Of a DNA stretch of 64,000 bases, positions 46,953 through 59,800 are shown piece by piece (the first letter of the stretch is position 1; the number at the start of each line of letters is the position of its first letter). The translations under genes and the position numbers were made by a program. Below the pieces are notes generated by a model, which did not search any database, was not told the origin of the DNA, and saw nothing but the letters and a program-made list of their open reading frames with translations. The stretch is taken from positions 806,001 to 870,000 of the forward strand of contig NC_056046.1 of assembly GCF_004379255.2 (NCBI RefSeq), given 5' to 3'. This stretch comes from Salvia splendens. Lineage: Eukaryota > Streptophyta > Magnoliopsida > Lamiales > Lamiaceae.

Positions 46953-47816
46953 GTAATTGATCTCAAAACACAGCTAAAATACTACAAGAGAGAAATTGCT
47001 GAACTAAGCAAGAAAATAGGTAAAGCTGAGCAGCAAGAATTTCATCAACTGCAGTTTACATGTTCAGCATTGGCAGCAATGATTATATGAGCCATTTCCT
47101 CTTAAACTCCACTATCCTCTCCTCCTATCCCCACTCGCCATACGTCGACATGGTGCTCGGGAATCTAACAACCGTTGTGAAAGTAAGTCTCCGGCAGAGA
47201 GACAGACGCAGAAAAAAATTGGCAATTCTCCAAATTTCAAGTTCTTGATACTAATAATTTTTTTGGCAGGCAATACACAAAAAAGGGGGCAGAAAATTCA
47301 TATTCCTAAATTTAGGAGAGTTGGGATGTTTACCAGGCTTGAGAATTCTCAACCCGGAAACAGATGGTGGATGTTTGGAAGAAGTTTCAGAGCTATCGAA
47401 ACTACATAACAAAAAACTCGAGACTTTGCTGGTGAAAATGGATCAACAGCTGTATGGTTTCAAGTATTTCCTCTATGACTTCAAAACTAGTCTTGTGGAA
47501 AAGACAACCCAGCCCCTAAAATACGGTATACACACACACCTTGTACATTTCTGTACTTACACGCCCCTCCTCGTTTTTCAATGAAGCATGTCTTGCAGGG
47601 TTTGAGGAAGGGAGGATGGCGTGCTGTGGGACTGGGCGTTTGAATGCGGTGTTCAGCTGTGGGGGGAAGAGGCCAGTGAAGGAATTTCAAGTCTGTGAGA
47701 ATCCAAGCAAGTATGTGTTTTGGGACTCTTATCATCTTACAGAGAGGGTTTACAAACAAATGGCAGATGAAATGTGGAATGCAATCAGCCTGAAGGAACT
47801 ATTCCTATGTTTCTAA
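46953..47816 (+). pseudogene. GDSL esterase/lipase (GLIP5-like), N-terminally truncated
   Basis: GDSL lipases are secreted serine hydrolases with catalytic Ser in an N-terminal GDS block, and Asp and His near the C-terminus. The exon from 46953 gives VIDLKTQLKYYKREIAELSK. A small frameshift near 47036 then separates it from AVYMFSIGSNDYMSHFLLNS (to 47182). The exons 47270-47525 and 47599-47816 join in frame: AIHKKGGRKFIFLNLGELGC, GFEEGRMACCGTGRLNAVFS and KYVFWDSYHLTERVY. Block III (GSND) and the DSYH catalytic pair are present. The first exon or exons with the signal peptide and GDS serine are missing, so the product could not be an active lipase. The end at 47816 is the natural stop position. 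Confidence 0.85.
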
Positions 47817-48553
47817 TGTATTTCTTCGGTAATTTATCATAGTAATGCAATTAATTCCTAATTTATATTTTATACTGGTATTCTGTTGTCAAAAACTCCA
47901 CCTCTCCTAATGTTGAACAATCCATAAGGGCGATCAGTTATGGTTCTAAAAGCTCATTACAGTTTTGTTTAATGAGGTGGTTCGTTAACATAAATCATGC
48001 TCAAGTTTGACAGCTATTACTTGAATTACAGGTGACAATTGACATTCTTCCTCGGTCTAATTCTATAGTCTCAAAATTTGAAAATTGAAACCAACAAGCA
48101 AAACTAAATAGGATATATACACACACGCCCAAGAAACAGAAGAAACCAGTGTCTGACTAAATAAAGCAAGGTTATGCAAAAATTCCAAGCATAATTTCAT
48201 GAAAAATCTAAAGGTTCAGACGGAAAGAACACAGCATACCTAAAAACCCAGCATTTAACATCTCCCCTTTCAATCCGCACCATAGCCATTTACTTCCATA
48301 AATCAGGTCTTGATAGAATCCTGTAACGTTTCAAGCTGGCAGATAAAAAAGTGAGTACGTGGCGAAGTAAAAACATAGTAGCACGGCAAATCAAACGAAC
48401 ACCAATATATGTATATGGAACTGAGCAACTCCAGAAAGACTGCAAATTTTCCAGCTTTGTTAAAAGAAGAAGAATTACAGCACAAGCTAATCTGTATATG
48501 ACAGAGAACAATAAGGTAAAATTCCTGAATAATCTCAAATCAAGCAGACTCTT
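47817..48553. other. Convergent intergenic region
   Basis: About 0.7 kb between the GDSL fragment (plus) and the PPR gene (minus). Part of it must be the 3' UTR of the PPR gene. No further gene is seen. Confidence 0.5.
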
Positions 48554-50452
48554 TCACCAAAAATCATTACAACTACATGATCCATCTCTAAAATGATGAA
48601 ATCTCTTGCTGTCTCGTGCAACAATTTCCCTGCCAACTATCTTTGATATGATCTTAAACACATTGTGGCAATCGGTGCACACACGGAGATTCTTTATTAT
48701 ACGTATAGAGGCACGTGCTGGAGAAGTCAAGAAACCATGTGCAGCTGCAAGTCTCTCGCTATGAGCCATAAGAGCTTCCTCCTTGGTTTCATGGTCCACG
48801 TCATGGAGCACACATCTTATCTCTGGTATGTATCCAACCTCTTTCATATGCTGCTTCAACGCCCTCAGCAATCCGTATAGTCTTTCATTGTCAGGATGGG
48901 ATCTATCTCCTGCTCTGTATTCATGGACTCTATGCCTAACATCGAGGGGGCCTTGACCAGTTGATTTCTTTTTCTCTTTCTCTTTGTTCATATCACTGGC
49001 AGACAGTGGTATGAGGCCTGCCCTCGATTGCTCATTCAGGCGAGTGGGATCAAGGAGCTGAACAAGCTCAGCACATTGATCACCAAGCACCACGTTTCCG
49101 TGTATTCTACAAAACTTCAGCAAGGTCTCCCATATTTCGACGGATGGCTCGACTGGCATACTTTGAATGAATTCCATGGCTTCATCTACGCACCCTGCAG
49201 TTCCCAACATGTCCACTATGCCAGCATAGTGCTCCATACCAGGAACGACACCATAATCTCTCGTCATGGACTCAAAGTGCAGCATTCCTTCAACAACATC
49301 ACTTATAACACCACAGGCAGAAAACACCCCAAGAAACATTTGTCCATCAGGTCTTAGCCCGGATTGCTTGAACTCTGCAAACAATTCAAGGGACTCTTCT
49401 CCATGGCCATTCTTAGCAAGCCAAGATATCATAATATCCCAAGACGTCAGATTACGTTCAGGCATTTGATCAAAGACTGCAAAAGCATCTTCCATAGAAC
49501 CACATTTGGAATACATCTCAATTATCTGATTATACATTCTGACTTCAAGATGAGCCATCGTCTTCAAAAGATGCTTATGGACAGATTTAGCTTCAGCCAA
49601 AGCCTCATTCTCACCACATGATTTAACCAATGCCATAAACCGAGGTATACCAACTCGGACCCTCTCCTTCTCAAGCAGCTCCAGCAGCTCCACTGCTTCC
49701 TTCACTTTCCCTCCCCTTGTGAGTTGGTCAAGATCATCCAGTTTGCTAGTGGCTCGACTCTCCGCATTCATAGACAAATCAGTCGATACTCCAAAATCCG
49801 TTACTACTCCACTCTGCGATTCACTCACAGTTCTCTGGTAGTTCCCTGAATTAAAATGATAACTCCCAGCAACATTTTGAGGATGAACTCCATAATCACC
49901 ACCATTTTTCACCTGCATATCTGCCCTCCCACCATAAGAACCTCCCCTAGAATTCTCTAAACGCCCTCCGCCATGATTAAGTGGCGTCGCATCCAAACCT
50001 CCGCCATTAGAGCTCACATTCTGCTGAAACGTTCCATTTCCCATCTGCCCGCCAAAACTCCGGCCATGATTCCGACTATCAAAACTCGAAGAATTATAAC
50101 CTGATTGATTCCGAACACCACCGCTACCATTACCATACGAATCGGATAAATTCAATCTTTTAGCACCAATTTGACCATAAACCCTACTAGGGTTTTGGTT
50201 CTGCTCAATTCCCCCTGAACTCCTGCCACTAAAATGATCATTTCGATTGAAATTCACGTAACCAGATTGATATTCAGCGCTATCCCCATCAAAATTGTTG
50301 TAAACGTCAGCTGTTTCAGCTCCAGCTCTGAAACTTCTAGCAAAATTAGGGATTTCCACGGAGCAGGAAAAATCGGAGGAATTTCTCCGGCATACCTTGA
50401 TTGCGCGTCTCAGAGAAGTGAGCGTGAAGACCGCAGCTCTCCTTGTGTACAT
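48554..50452 (-). CDS. Pentatricopeptide repeat protein with DYW deaminase domain (few PPRs, MEF8/DYW2-like)
   Basis: PPR-DYW proteins take part in C-to-U RNA editing in mitochondria or plastids; the DYW domain is the cytidine deaminase. The single exon encodes 632 residues. An Arg/Ser-rich presequence (MYTRRAAVFTLTSLRRAIKV) is followed by about 190 residues rich in Gly, Asn and Ser with repeated 'NGGG/GGR' sequence. About four to five PPR motifs lie at 235-440 (for example MYNQIIEMYSKCGSMEDAFA and SWDIMISWLAKNGHGEESLE). The DYW domain has the catalytic HSE at 564-566 (MAHSERLAAAHG), CTDC at 592-595 and the terminal HHFRDGSCSCNDFW, so the last three residues are DFW, not DYW. The short PPR tract and long Gly/Asn-rich leader resemble the MEF8/DYW2 group, which acts together with other PPR proteins. 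The frame is intact. Confidence 0.92.
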   Translation of the reverse strand: MYTRRAAVFTLTSLRRAIKVCRRNSSDFSCSVEIPNFARSFRAGAETADVYNNFDGDSAEYQSGYVNFNRNDHFSGRSSGGIEQNQNPSRVYGQIGAKRLNLSDSYGNGSGGVRNQSGYNSSSFDSRNHGRSFGGQMGNGTFQQNVSSNGGGLDATPLNHGGGRLENSRGGSYGGRADMQVKNGGDYGVHPQNVAGSYHFNSGNYQRTVSESQSGVVTDFGVSTDLSMNAESRATSKLDDLDQLTRGGKVKEAVELLELLEKERVRVGIPRFMALVKSCGENEALAEAKSVHKHLLKTMAHLEVRMYNQIIEMYSKCGSMEDAFAVFDQMPERNLTSWDIMISWLAKNGHGEESLELFAEFKQSGLRPDGQMFLGVFSACGVISDVVEGMLHFESMTRDYGVVPGMEHYAGIVDMLGTAGCVDEAMEFIQSMPVEPSVEIWETLLKFCRIHGNVVLGDQCAELVQLLDPTRLNEQSRAGLIPLSASDMNKEKEKKKSTGQGPLDVRHRVHEYRAGDRSHPDNERLYGLLRALKQHMKEVGYIPEIRCVLHDVDHETKEEALMAHSERLAAAHGFLTSPARASIRIIKNLRVCTDCHNVFKIISKIVGREIVARDSKRFHHFRDGSCSCNDFW

Positions 50453-50639
50453 TGCCTGAGTGGACTCGCCCGATGCAACTCAGTGAGTCGATCGATTTTA
50501 GGTCGCGGCGTTGCACAATTTTTGGTGACAGCTGAAATCCAGAAAGTGAAACGCAAGTAAAATGGGTAACCATAAATGGGTCGGGTCTAAAATTCCAATA
50601 CCAGATCCGTTTATATGAGGCCCACTTTTTTCGACCCAA

Positions 50640-53600
50640 TTGAAAATTTTCCAGATATTTTTACTGCTGATTTGAAAATTAGTACCAATACTCCTACTAC
50701 TACTAATAATTACTACTATATATGATTATCTATGAATAAACTCATATAAATGATCTATGGTTAATACTTAATATAAAGACGGAAGTCAAATGGCCATCTA
50801 TAATAATTACGAGACTACTGTGCTGAAAATAACATCTATTTTGTTACGAGGAATTTGAAGTTGTGATAAAGTTAGTGAATCGTTTTCTAAATAATGGGTT
50901 GTGTTCCCAAGTGAAACGTATAAATATGTTGTAATATTTCATTAATATCAATCGAATATAGTACAAAACAAGAAACTAATGGATCATTTTTGACGTTATC
51001 GATTGAAAGACGATCAACTCAACTTCAAATTCATAGACAACTTGAATACACAGTAACTTTTATTATCGTTTGTATTCAACGTGTTTTTATATAAGAATCG
51101 TCAATTTCTTATTTCGCACATAGTTTATATGAGAAATTGCCTTTTAAAATTATTTTGTTTCATAATACATATGGTATATTCTTATACAAGTATCCCACAT
51201 ATCTCATATCTCCCATATTTCTATTATTTAGTATAGTACTTGTATTATTGATTTATCATACTTTTTTCATATATTGTTTTCTTGTCCTCTAAGTCAAAAT
51301 AGTTTTATAAATAATTATAAGACTACACTGATTTAACGAAAAAAATACAATAATCCACACATATAATTATCTTTATTTTATAAGACTATCATGACTTAGC
51401 AAGATAAAAAATTAATATATGAGAAATATATAATAAATCAATATGTGGGATATTTCGATCAAATTGACGAGTTGTAAAAAAGGATTTGGTCTTCGTAAGC
51501 ATGTGTTTCGGCCACGTGTGGATTTCAATTTCACTAAATAATCTTAATATATGGTTTAGGTATATTCAACACTTCAAGCATGGAAATTTGGAAATAGCTA
51601 TATTTTAAAATCACAAAATAGCTATCAAACAAAATAATTGAATACATAAAAGAATATATTATCTATACGTATATATAGTATACCGATTAATCAAACCTAA
51701 ATATAAAACGACCACCAACGAAGTTCTACCAACTTACTCCCATATTTTCGTCACTCAATCTTCATATATATTTAAAATCACTTTCAAATACTCCCTTAAA
51801 ATATAAATAAATATGTAAATCATAGTATACACATATACGTATACATCGTATTACAATTAATTAAACCTAAATCGAAAATGTATATAAAGCCATTTCCCTT
51901 CACAACAACGACTAATCACCATTTTTTTAAGACATCGTCATTATTTTGGGCCCCATTGGCCAACACATTTTACACGCCCACAATTATCAATATAATATTA
52001 TCTTTGTCTTTTATTTTAAAAACAATTTCACTATGTGATAAAAAGTTGTATTGTGAACCTGAAAAATATATTTTGTCGGTAACATCCATGAAAAAATAAA
52101 TATGAGTATAATAAGAAAGTACGACACACACATGAACCATATTATTTTTTTAATAAATATTTTTAATCATATAAGTTAGAATTTGTTTAAGCATCAACAT
52201 ACTCTCTATGTCCATAACCAAATAGTCTTTCTAGTAGATTATAACAATTTTAATAAAAAAATTGATAAAGCATGAAACATGGGGAAGAAATTATACTACA
52301 TTAAATCAGAAAATTGGACGTACTTTATTTACAAATAGAACAATTGCCACAATTAAGGAGGCTAACTTTTATATACACTCTACTGAAATAACTCTATTAC
52401 TACAAGAGCATTGGTTGTGGACAGAAAAAAATACTACTACTATTACTCCATCTTTTAAGAACCGAGAGTTTATATGACTATTATATTGTACATGTAACTT
52501 ATTGTGTCGTGTCAATATAAAATGAATGATGTTACTATAGTGCTCGTGTTATAATTATATTTGTCTTATGAAACAACTCCACAACTGATTGTGATCGTAT
52601 TTGTGTTTAACCTTATCGAATTGTGTTATACGACCTCATAATATCGTGATATGGTTGAGTGGTCAATTCTAAATAAACCCATGATTTTCACAAGCTATAA
52701 TTTACAACCACAGTTTCAATTTCTCAAAGGCCATATCCATATCTAAATCCACTTTCATAAGTGCCTTTGCTGTCCAATGTTGTTAGCCACTTAAAATTAC
52801 ATTTTGATTTTGGCAATTGATTGATGATATTGCACGTGAATTTTTTTGTTGATGTCATATTCATTTTACAGGTTTATGTCTCTTAATCAGGCTTGTATAA
52901 TTATTTTATTGGTCGATGTTTTTTCGTGTAATTATTTTAGTAAGAAAAAGATACATAGTGACTATTCGATATGAATAAATGTAGTATTAATAAATGACAA
53001 GAAGTAAACAGAAAATTAATTAAATGACAATGATATTGTTATTGATGCATCTCTCTTGACATATAAATACATACACGCGTTCGAATTATAGAGAGAATAT
53101 CTTTCTAATGCAGTTCACTAAAATGGGTTGTTCTCAATCTCATTATAAAAAAAAATAAAAATTATATTTCGCCCTATCAATTTGATACCAGAAAATGGAG
53201 TATAAAAGTATGAGAGATCCTATTAATATTTTTTTAAAATTTGCCACGGTTTGAATTTGAATTGAACCTTTCATGTATGTATAATTGCATGAATAGTTAA
53301 TCAAATTGATAATCAATATTAGTATGACAAACATTTATATGAATGCATATTGTTTGCACAATGACGTGTAGTCCACAGCTATCATTTTTCTTTGTTGAAA
53401 GGGTTTTGTTTTTGACAATTATTTGGCATACTAATCACATTTCTCGTTACAATTTATTAAAATGTAAAAGGTAAAGGAAAATTAAAAATACTAATTATAT
53501 GGAATTTCAAATTGCCAATCTGCATCGCATTTTATTCACGTAACAAAATAGGGGAACAATTATCTTTTTGTTTGTCGTAATTTATCGGATGTTTTTTTTA

Positions 53601-56500
53601 ATTTGAAAGCCACCTATAAATACCCTTTTAATAGGAACATTATAATTCGATAATTTTAAAAGAAACTAACCCATATTTATGAATAAAATACTTAGATTCA
53701 TATTTGACGACTTTCCGTTTGAATTTTTTTAAGATAAAAAGGAAGTAATATATAGTAAAGCAATTCATGATTGGTGTGAACTTTGATTAGCACAATGCTC
53801 GAGTTATTGAGTACGACGTGATTGTAGAAAAATATATGCTCCGTTTAAATTAATCATCACGTAATTAATTAATAATTACAAGTATGTATACCACCAAACC
53901 AATAGAAGTTTCTAACTTAGTGACAAATTTCTTTACTTTGTCAATAATATATTCTATTGTCTCGACTCTCATTCCTCAACAATTCACCTCTCTCTTTCTC
54001 TCTCACGTAATTTCACGTTTCTGTGTGTAGACTTAGACTCAAATTAAAATACAAAAAATACAAAATTTACTAAGTCAAAATATTAGCATAGCAAGACAAG
54101 TTAGTATATTGATTTGATAAATGCAAACAAAATAAACATGATGTTGTTCAATCAAATTTACGGTATATTGTTTCATTCTAAAAGAATGAAGAAAAGTCAA
54201 AAAAATTCAGTCATTATGCCAATTTGAATGCAATATTGTTAAAATATAACTTGAATTTTCAAAAACCAAATCAATCCAAGCTAGATGAAACCGTTAGCAG
54301 TTTAATTTGAATTCAAATCATAGAAAAATAATACTATATGTCAGTATTTATTGGCACATAACAAATTTTTTCCAACATTTAATTCACGAATAAATGTTGC
54401 CTTTAAAAAAATCTAAATAGGGGCAGTTTGTGAGTATATGTATAGTTGAGGGGCCAATCTGAGAAAAACAGAAAATAATGACGATAGTGATTTTTATTAT
54501 TGGGCCGATGATTGAGCGTGAAAGCACGTATCCATCACTGTTGTATATACACGTGGCAAAGCTGTCATCTCAACAAATTGCGTTTACGTGAAAATTAGCA
54601 TTAAAATAATTTTCAAATATTTTTTCAGGTGTATTTAACTCTAAATTAAACAAAATTCATTACACGAAATACTCTTCTTAGCTTGATATAGTTGCAACCG
54701 ACGACAAAATAATTCAATCGTATGGATTACACTTTTAAGAAAGAAAAAAAAAATGTGTGATTTATTTTTAAAATTAGGGATGATACTTTTACCAAAATGC
54801 ATGAATTATGAATCAACAGGCCCACAATTAATATATTATGCATATACAATGTGCTGGTCAATTTCCATTTATATGGGAATTAGGTGTTTAGGAATCAACG
54901 TGAATTTTCTTTATTTCGTTGAATATTTATATATTGTTGAAATGAATTAATGATGGGAAGATAAACCAAGCAATAATTTATTTAAACATAGTTAATCCTT
55001 ATATTAAAACTAATACTATTCCATTAAATAAAATATTGTTGAAAGATTCAGTTTTTGAGTTTTATACTTTTATGACTTTTATTTTTGGATTGATAATATC
55101 TGTTGAACTTGAAAGAATAACGTGGGACAAATTTTTGCTGCAAAAATAACTTTATAATAATTAGGTAAAATTGGATGGTAAATTGAAAAACATAAGAAAG
55201 AAACATAAGAAAGAAGGTAATAAAAATAAAAATAAAATAAAGCCACCGAATATTTGACTTATGTGAGTAGGAACACTAATTAAGCATATGCTGTAAACAG
55301 CTGGCATATTCTGGATGGTGAACTACAGCATCTTATTAATTAATTTATTAGAATATTATTAAAAGTCATTTTTAACCATTTCAAAAATCACGCACAATAT
55401 TCAACGAAAACGAAAGTTATTTCATGTCTTGATGTAGTGTTCAATTTAATTATTTCAGTTTTTTTCATGTCGACACAATGACATACTACTATTTGATTAG
55501 TCCTTACATGTGACAAAATTATTCTAATAACTAATTAAACTAAAATTTTAAAACTCACATATTAGAATTAGCATTTTAACAAATTCACACAAAATTCTCC
55601 AATATTCATAAAGTAATATTGATTTGATTTCGACCATAATTAAGAAGTAAACATATCCTACCACACAAAAACATACACACGATTCGGTTAGCCAATCAAG
55701 ATCAATTAAAATCAATTAATTTAGTTAATGCAATCTCACATGATTTAGAGCTATGGCGACAATTAGACAGACTCAATGACAAATTTATTTCCTTTATTAA
55801 TTAAACACAGTTTTTCACTTATGGACCATTATTAATAAATATTTATCAATATTATTTAATAAAACTTAGAAGAATTGATTACTTTAAATAAAACATAATA
55901 CTATAATTAATATCAGTCAATGAATTGCTATGATACATGGAAGTAAAGTAGGATCAAAATCTGTAGACATATTTATTCTTCAATTATAAAAGGAAAAAAA
56001 ATTCAGTGAGCACCAATCTAATAACATTATTTATTCTAATTATTATTTCAAAATTATTAGCGACATTATCAATTCTATAAATTATTAAAAAATAAGTACA
56101 ATTTATCCATTATCCATATATTTTGAAATAAATATTTAAAATACACAAATAAGCATACGAGTAACACTTTAAAAGAAAGATGATAAAATGTAAAATAATA
56201 GTAATAATTATGTTGGGCCAAATAAATATTTTGAATCAAAACATTCATAGACTACGATGATTGCGTGTGCATTTAATAAAAATAAAATTTGACCTAAAAA
56301 AAACATGATATTCATTATCGCCTTATAATATTAAGAGCCATAATTATGGAACAACTGCCGCAATTAATAAAATAAAATTTCTTTCATTATTTAGTTAGAG
56401 GAAAGAAATAAACTGTAAAAATATAGGCTTCTTTAAAAATCGAAGACACCCAATAATTACAAAGCTACAGAATAAATATAAAAAGAAAATATAATATTCC
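50640..56500. other. Gene-poor AT-rich region (5.9 kb)
   Basis: I find no credible gene, RNA gene or transposon with clear ends here. The sequence is uniformly AT-rich. Open frames are short and of biased composition, and none resembles a family I know (for example 51878-52099, 52262-52477, 54753-54950). Isolated CACGTG motifs occur (near 51512 and 54551), but nothing nearby gives them meaning. Confidence 0.5.
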
Positions 56501-56867
56501 TTATTCTCTCTACACGCCAATTTTTGTGTGGACGCAGTCGCCGGAGCTTTGCTTCTCAATCTTCTCTCTCGATCTACGCGCAGAGAGGCCTTATTTCAAT
56601 CTCAGCCTCCTCAATTTGCATAATTTCTGTTGTTTTCGTGTTTTTCGGGATTTTTTGCGATTTTTTAGGTCGAAATCGAGTCTCATTGTAGTGATAGTTG
56701 TTGGTGTGGTATAGAGTTGTATTTTTTTGGATTTCTGATGCGTGTGTGCGTGAGCTGAGTTGGTTTGCCGAAGCTAGGGTTTATGTAGCGGAGTTGACTT
56801 GCAGCTTCTGCTTGGAGAATTTGTATGCGATAATTGGATTTGAGAAGCCCGAGCTCGAGGCTCGGGA

Positions 56868-59800
56868 ATGGGAAGTATGGAGATGGAGAATGAAACGAAC
56901 TTCAAATCCAATGCGGAAGCGAGCTTTGACGACGTTAGCGGTGGCGGCGGCGGAGGCGACGGAAAGTTTCAGAAATTCATGCTCTATGAAACTCGTTCGG
57001 TATAACTCTCTGATCTCGTTGCTGCTTGCTTGTTTGAACGTGAATTAATGTTTTTTATGTCATATTTTTGCTTTGTGTGGTTTGAATTTGGAAAAAAAGT
57101 TGCTGATTTTTAATTGGTGGAGCTGCGTTAAGTTTGTTTTTTTGCTTAATTTGTAAGGAGTAGAACATTTTGACGTTAACATCAGATTTCAATCTATTGA
57201 GATGTGATAGTGAATAGGAGAAGGATTTTTGGAGGTGAAAATTCTTCAGATTTGTGAAAATCCAGTCTTTAACGCAGCTTTTCTAGTGTTTTACCCTGTA
57301 AGCTGCTGGGGCTTAGCTTTAATTTGTCTTGTTTATACAATATTGCTCTTTTATTGCATTTTTTCCTTGAACCATCTTTTTGGATCCTTCCTACTTATAT
57401 TCATTGAATTTATTTTGGTATAGAACTTAGATCATTGTTGGGTGCTATATGAAACTAAGATGGTTTGGAAGAGAAAGATATTATAATTGCATTTTTGTTG
57501 ATTGAAGATGAGATAACATGCGATGGGTAGACTGTTTAACTAAAGGTCTTGCAGACTGTATACCAGCATTGTTTGCTTTCATTAGGGAGCTTGACAGTAC
57601 CTGTCTTTACGTTCTTTTCTTTCTATTTCAGAGTTTGTTGTATGAACATATCTGACTGAGTCTATGACACATATGTTTGTCCCTGACTCCGCTTTCTCAT
57701 TTTTTTCTTGCTGCTCCAGAACTTTTATATGTTTGGATTTGAGAGAAGGAAAAAGTACTGGAAAGTCTTGAAGATAAGCAGATTAGAGCAGTCCGAGCTT
57801 TGTATTATTGAAGATTCGACAATATACTCCCAGGATGAACAATCTGCACTCCTGCAAACAATTGCTGATGGAAACAAGTCTACTGGTGGACTAAAATTTG
57901 TCACCATATGCTATGGAATTGTTGGTATGTTAAATCTTGTTAATATCACACCCAGCAAATAGATTTTGCTTGACTATATATATATTGCTTGACTTTGTTG
58001 TGATTTTTCTTCTCTTGGTTACAGGATTCATAAAATTCTTGGGACCGTATTACATGATTATTATCACTAAAAGAAAGAAGATTGGCATGATTTGTGGTCA
58101 TGCTGTATATTCCATTGCCAAGAGCGAGATGATCCCAATACCTCATTCTTCTGCCAACTCAAATATGACTTATTCTAAGAACGAGAACAGGTCTTTTGCC
58201 AATTTACATGTAAAAAAGTCGCTTTGTTATGAGAGGACAGAACTATAAGATTAAATATGCTTTTTATGATTCTGTAGCTTCTTATTTGTTGTTTACTGTT
58301 AATATAGTTGTTCTTAGCTATTTAATGCTTTTCCTTTTCATATTATAGCGGTCTTTGCCAGTTCTACATTTCCGATGCTTCTTTAATGTCTGTCGATTAC
58401 TTGCATGATACTCATTGTCTACGCCATTTTAGTATCTGAGTGTTATTTCCATATATTCCTTTTAGAGATATAAGCACAGTTCTTAGTGTATCAGCCTTAG
58501 TTAAATTGTTCTTAGTGCCCATTGCTAGCTATTCTCAGTTAATGTGCAGGGAAAACCACATTGGTGTTGTGGTGTTAGTTTAACATGTTGAATCAGGCAA
58601 GGTATCATCAGAGTTCAGGGGGACATTTCTTGCCTTTTTAATGTTTAGTAGAATTGTTCTCTTATATCTAACTTTTGAGATGGACTTCTATTAAATTATT
58701 TTGCCTCCGCCTTCTCTTTTGTTGATAACTAGATACAAGAAGCTCTTGCGCAACGTGGATCTCACCAAGGACTTCTTTTTTAGCTACTCCTACCATGTCA
58801 TGCTTAGTCTTCAAAGGAATCTAAGCAATCATGAAACAGGATTATCCCTTTATGAGACAATGTTTGTCTGGAATGAGTTCTTAACTCGTGGTATTCGTAA
58901 TCAACTGAAGAATTCGGTTTGGACTGTAGCACTAGTTTATGGATTCTTTAAACAGGTAACTATGTTTGAAAGTAGTCCATAAGTGCCCCATCGTCTTTAT
59001 TTTCTAAATATGTTATAGAACTTGTTGCTTATAAGATTATCTCTAAAGGGTTTACCAACCATGCCTTTTTTACGCTGTTGGCTTCATTCATATAAAATTT
59101 TAACATTCCATGGTAGTATATTATAGTTTTTTGTGATTTATATAAGATGTTTCATCAACTACTTGCTCACTGGTTTTCTAATTTTGAATCTTTAACAGGT
59201 TAAGCTCTCAGTATCTGGCCATGATTTCAGTCTGATTCTTATTGCTAGACGGTCACGTCACTATGCTGGAACCAGGTCCTTGGAATTCTCGCATTATTAA
59301 TACTATGATTTTGTCTCTTCAATGGGTCTTTAACTCTTTATAGCTTTAATTCAACTATGTAAAAATATTGTACTAAAATCCACTTGTCTGACGCAGATAC
59401 TTGAAACGCGGGGTGAATGAAAAGGGTCGTGTGGCAAATGATGTTGAGACCGAACAAATTGTGCTTGAAGATGTGATGGGAGGAAGACCGAGACACATAT
59501 CTTCTGTTGTGCAGAACCGGGGTTCGATACCACTCTTTTGGTCACAAGAGACCTCAAGATTGAATATTAAACCTGATATCATATGTATGATTCATAAAAT
59601 TGTTAATATTATCTTAGTGCTTAACTTCTTATAAGACACTTTTCTAACTGTATTTTTATGCAGTGTCAAAGAAGGATGATGCATATCATGCCACTAAGCT
59701 TCATTTTGAGAATCTAGCTAAGAGATATGGGAATCCTATAATTATTTTAAACTTGATTAAGGTAAAGTTTTGCATAAATGTTTGGGCTGATGCGGTTAAT

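Noticed and set aside
48665..50560. Plus-strand frames across the PPR gene
   Set aside because: They are antisense shadows of a single long exon with an intact DYW domain.
50640..56500. Possible genes in the 5.9-kb AT-rich stretch
   Set aside because: All frames are short and AT-biased, no splice-linked conserved blocks are visible, and no RNA gene signature was found.
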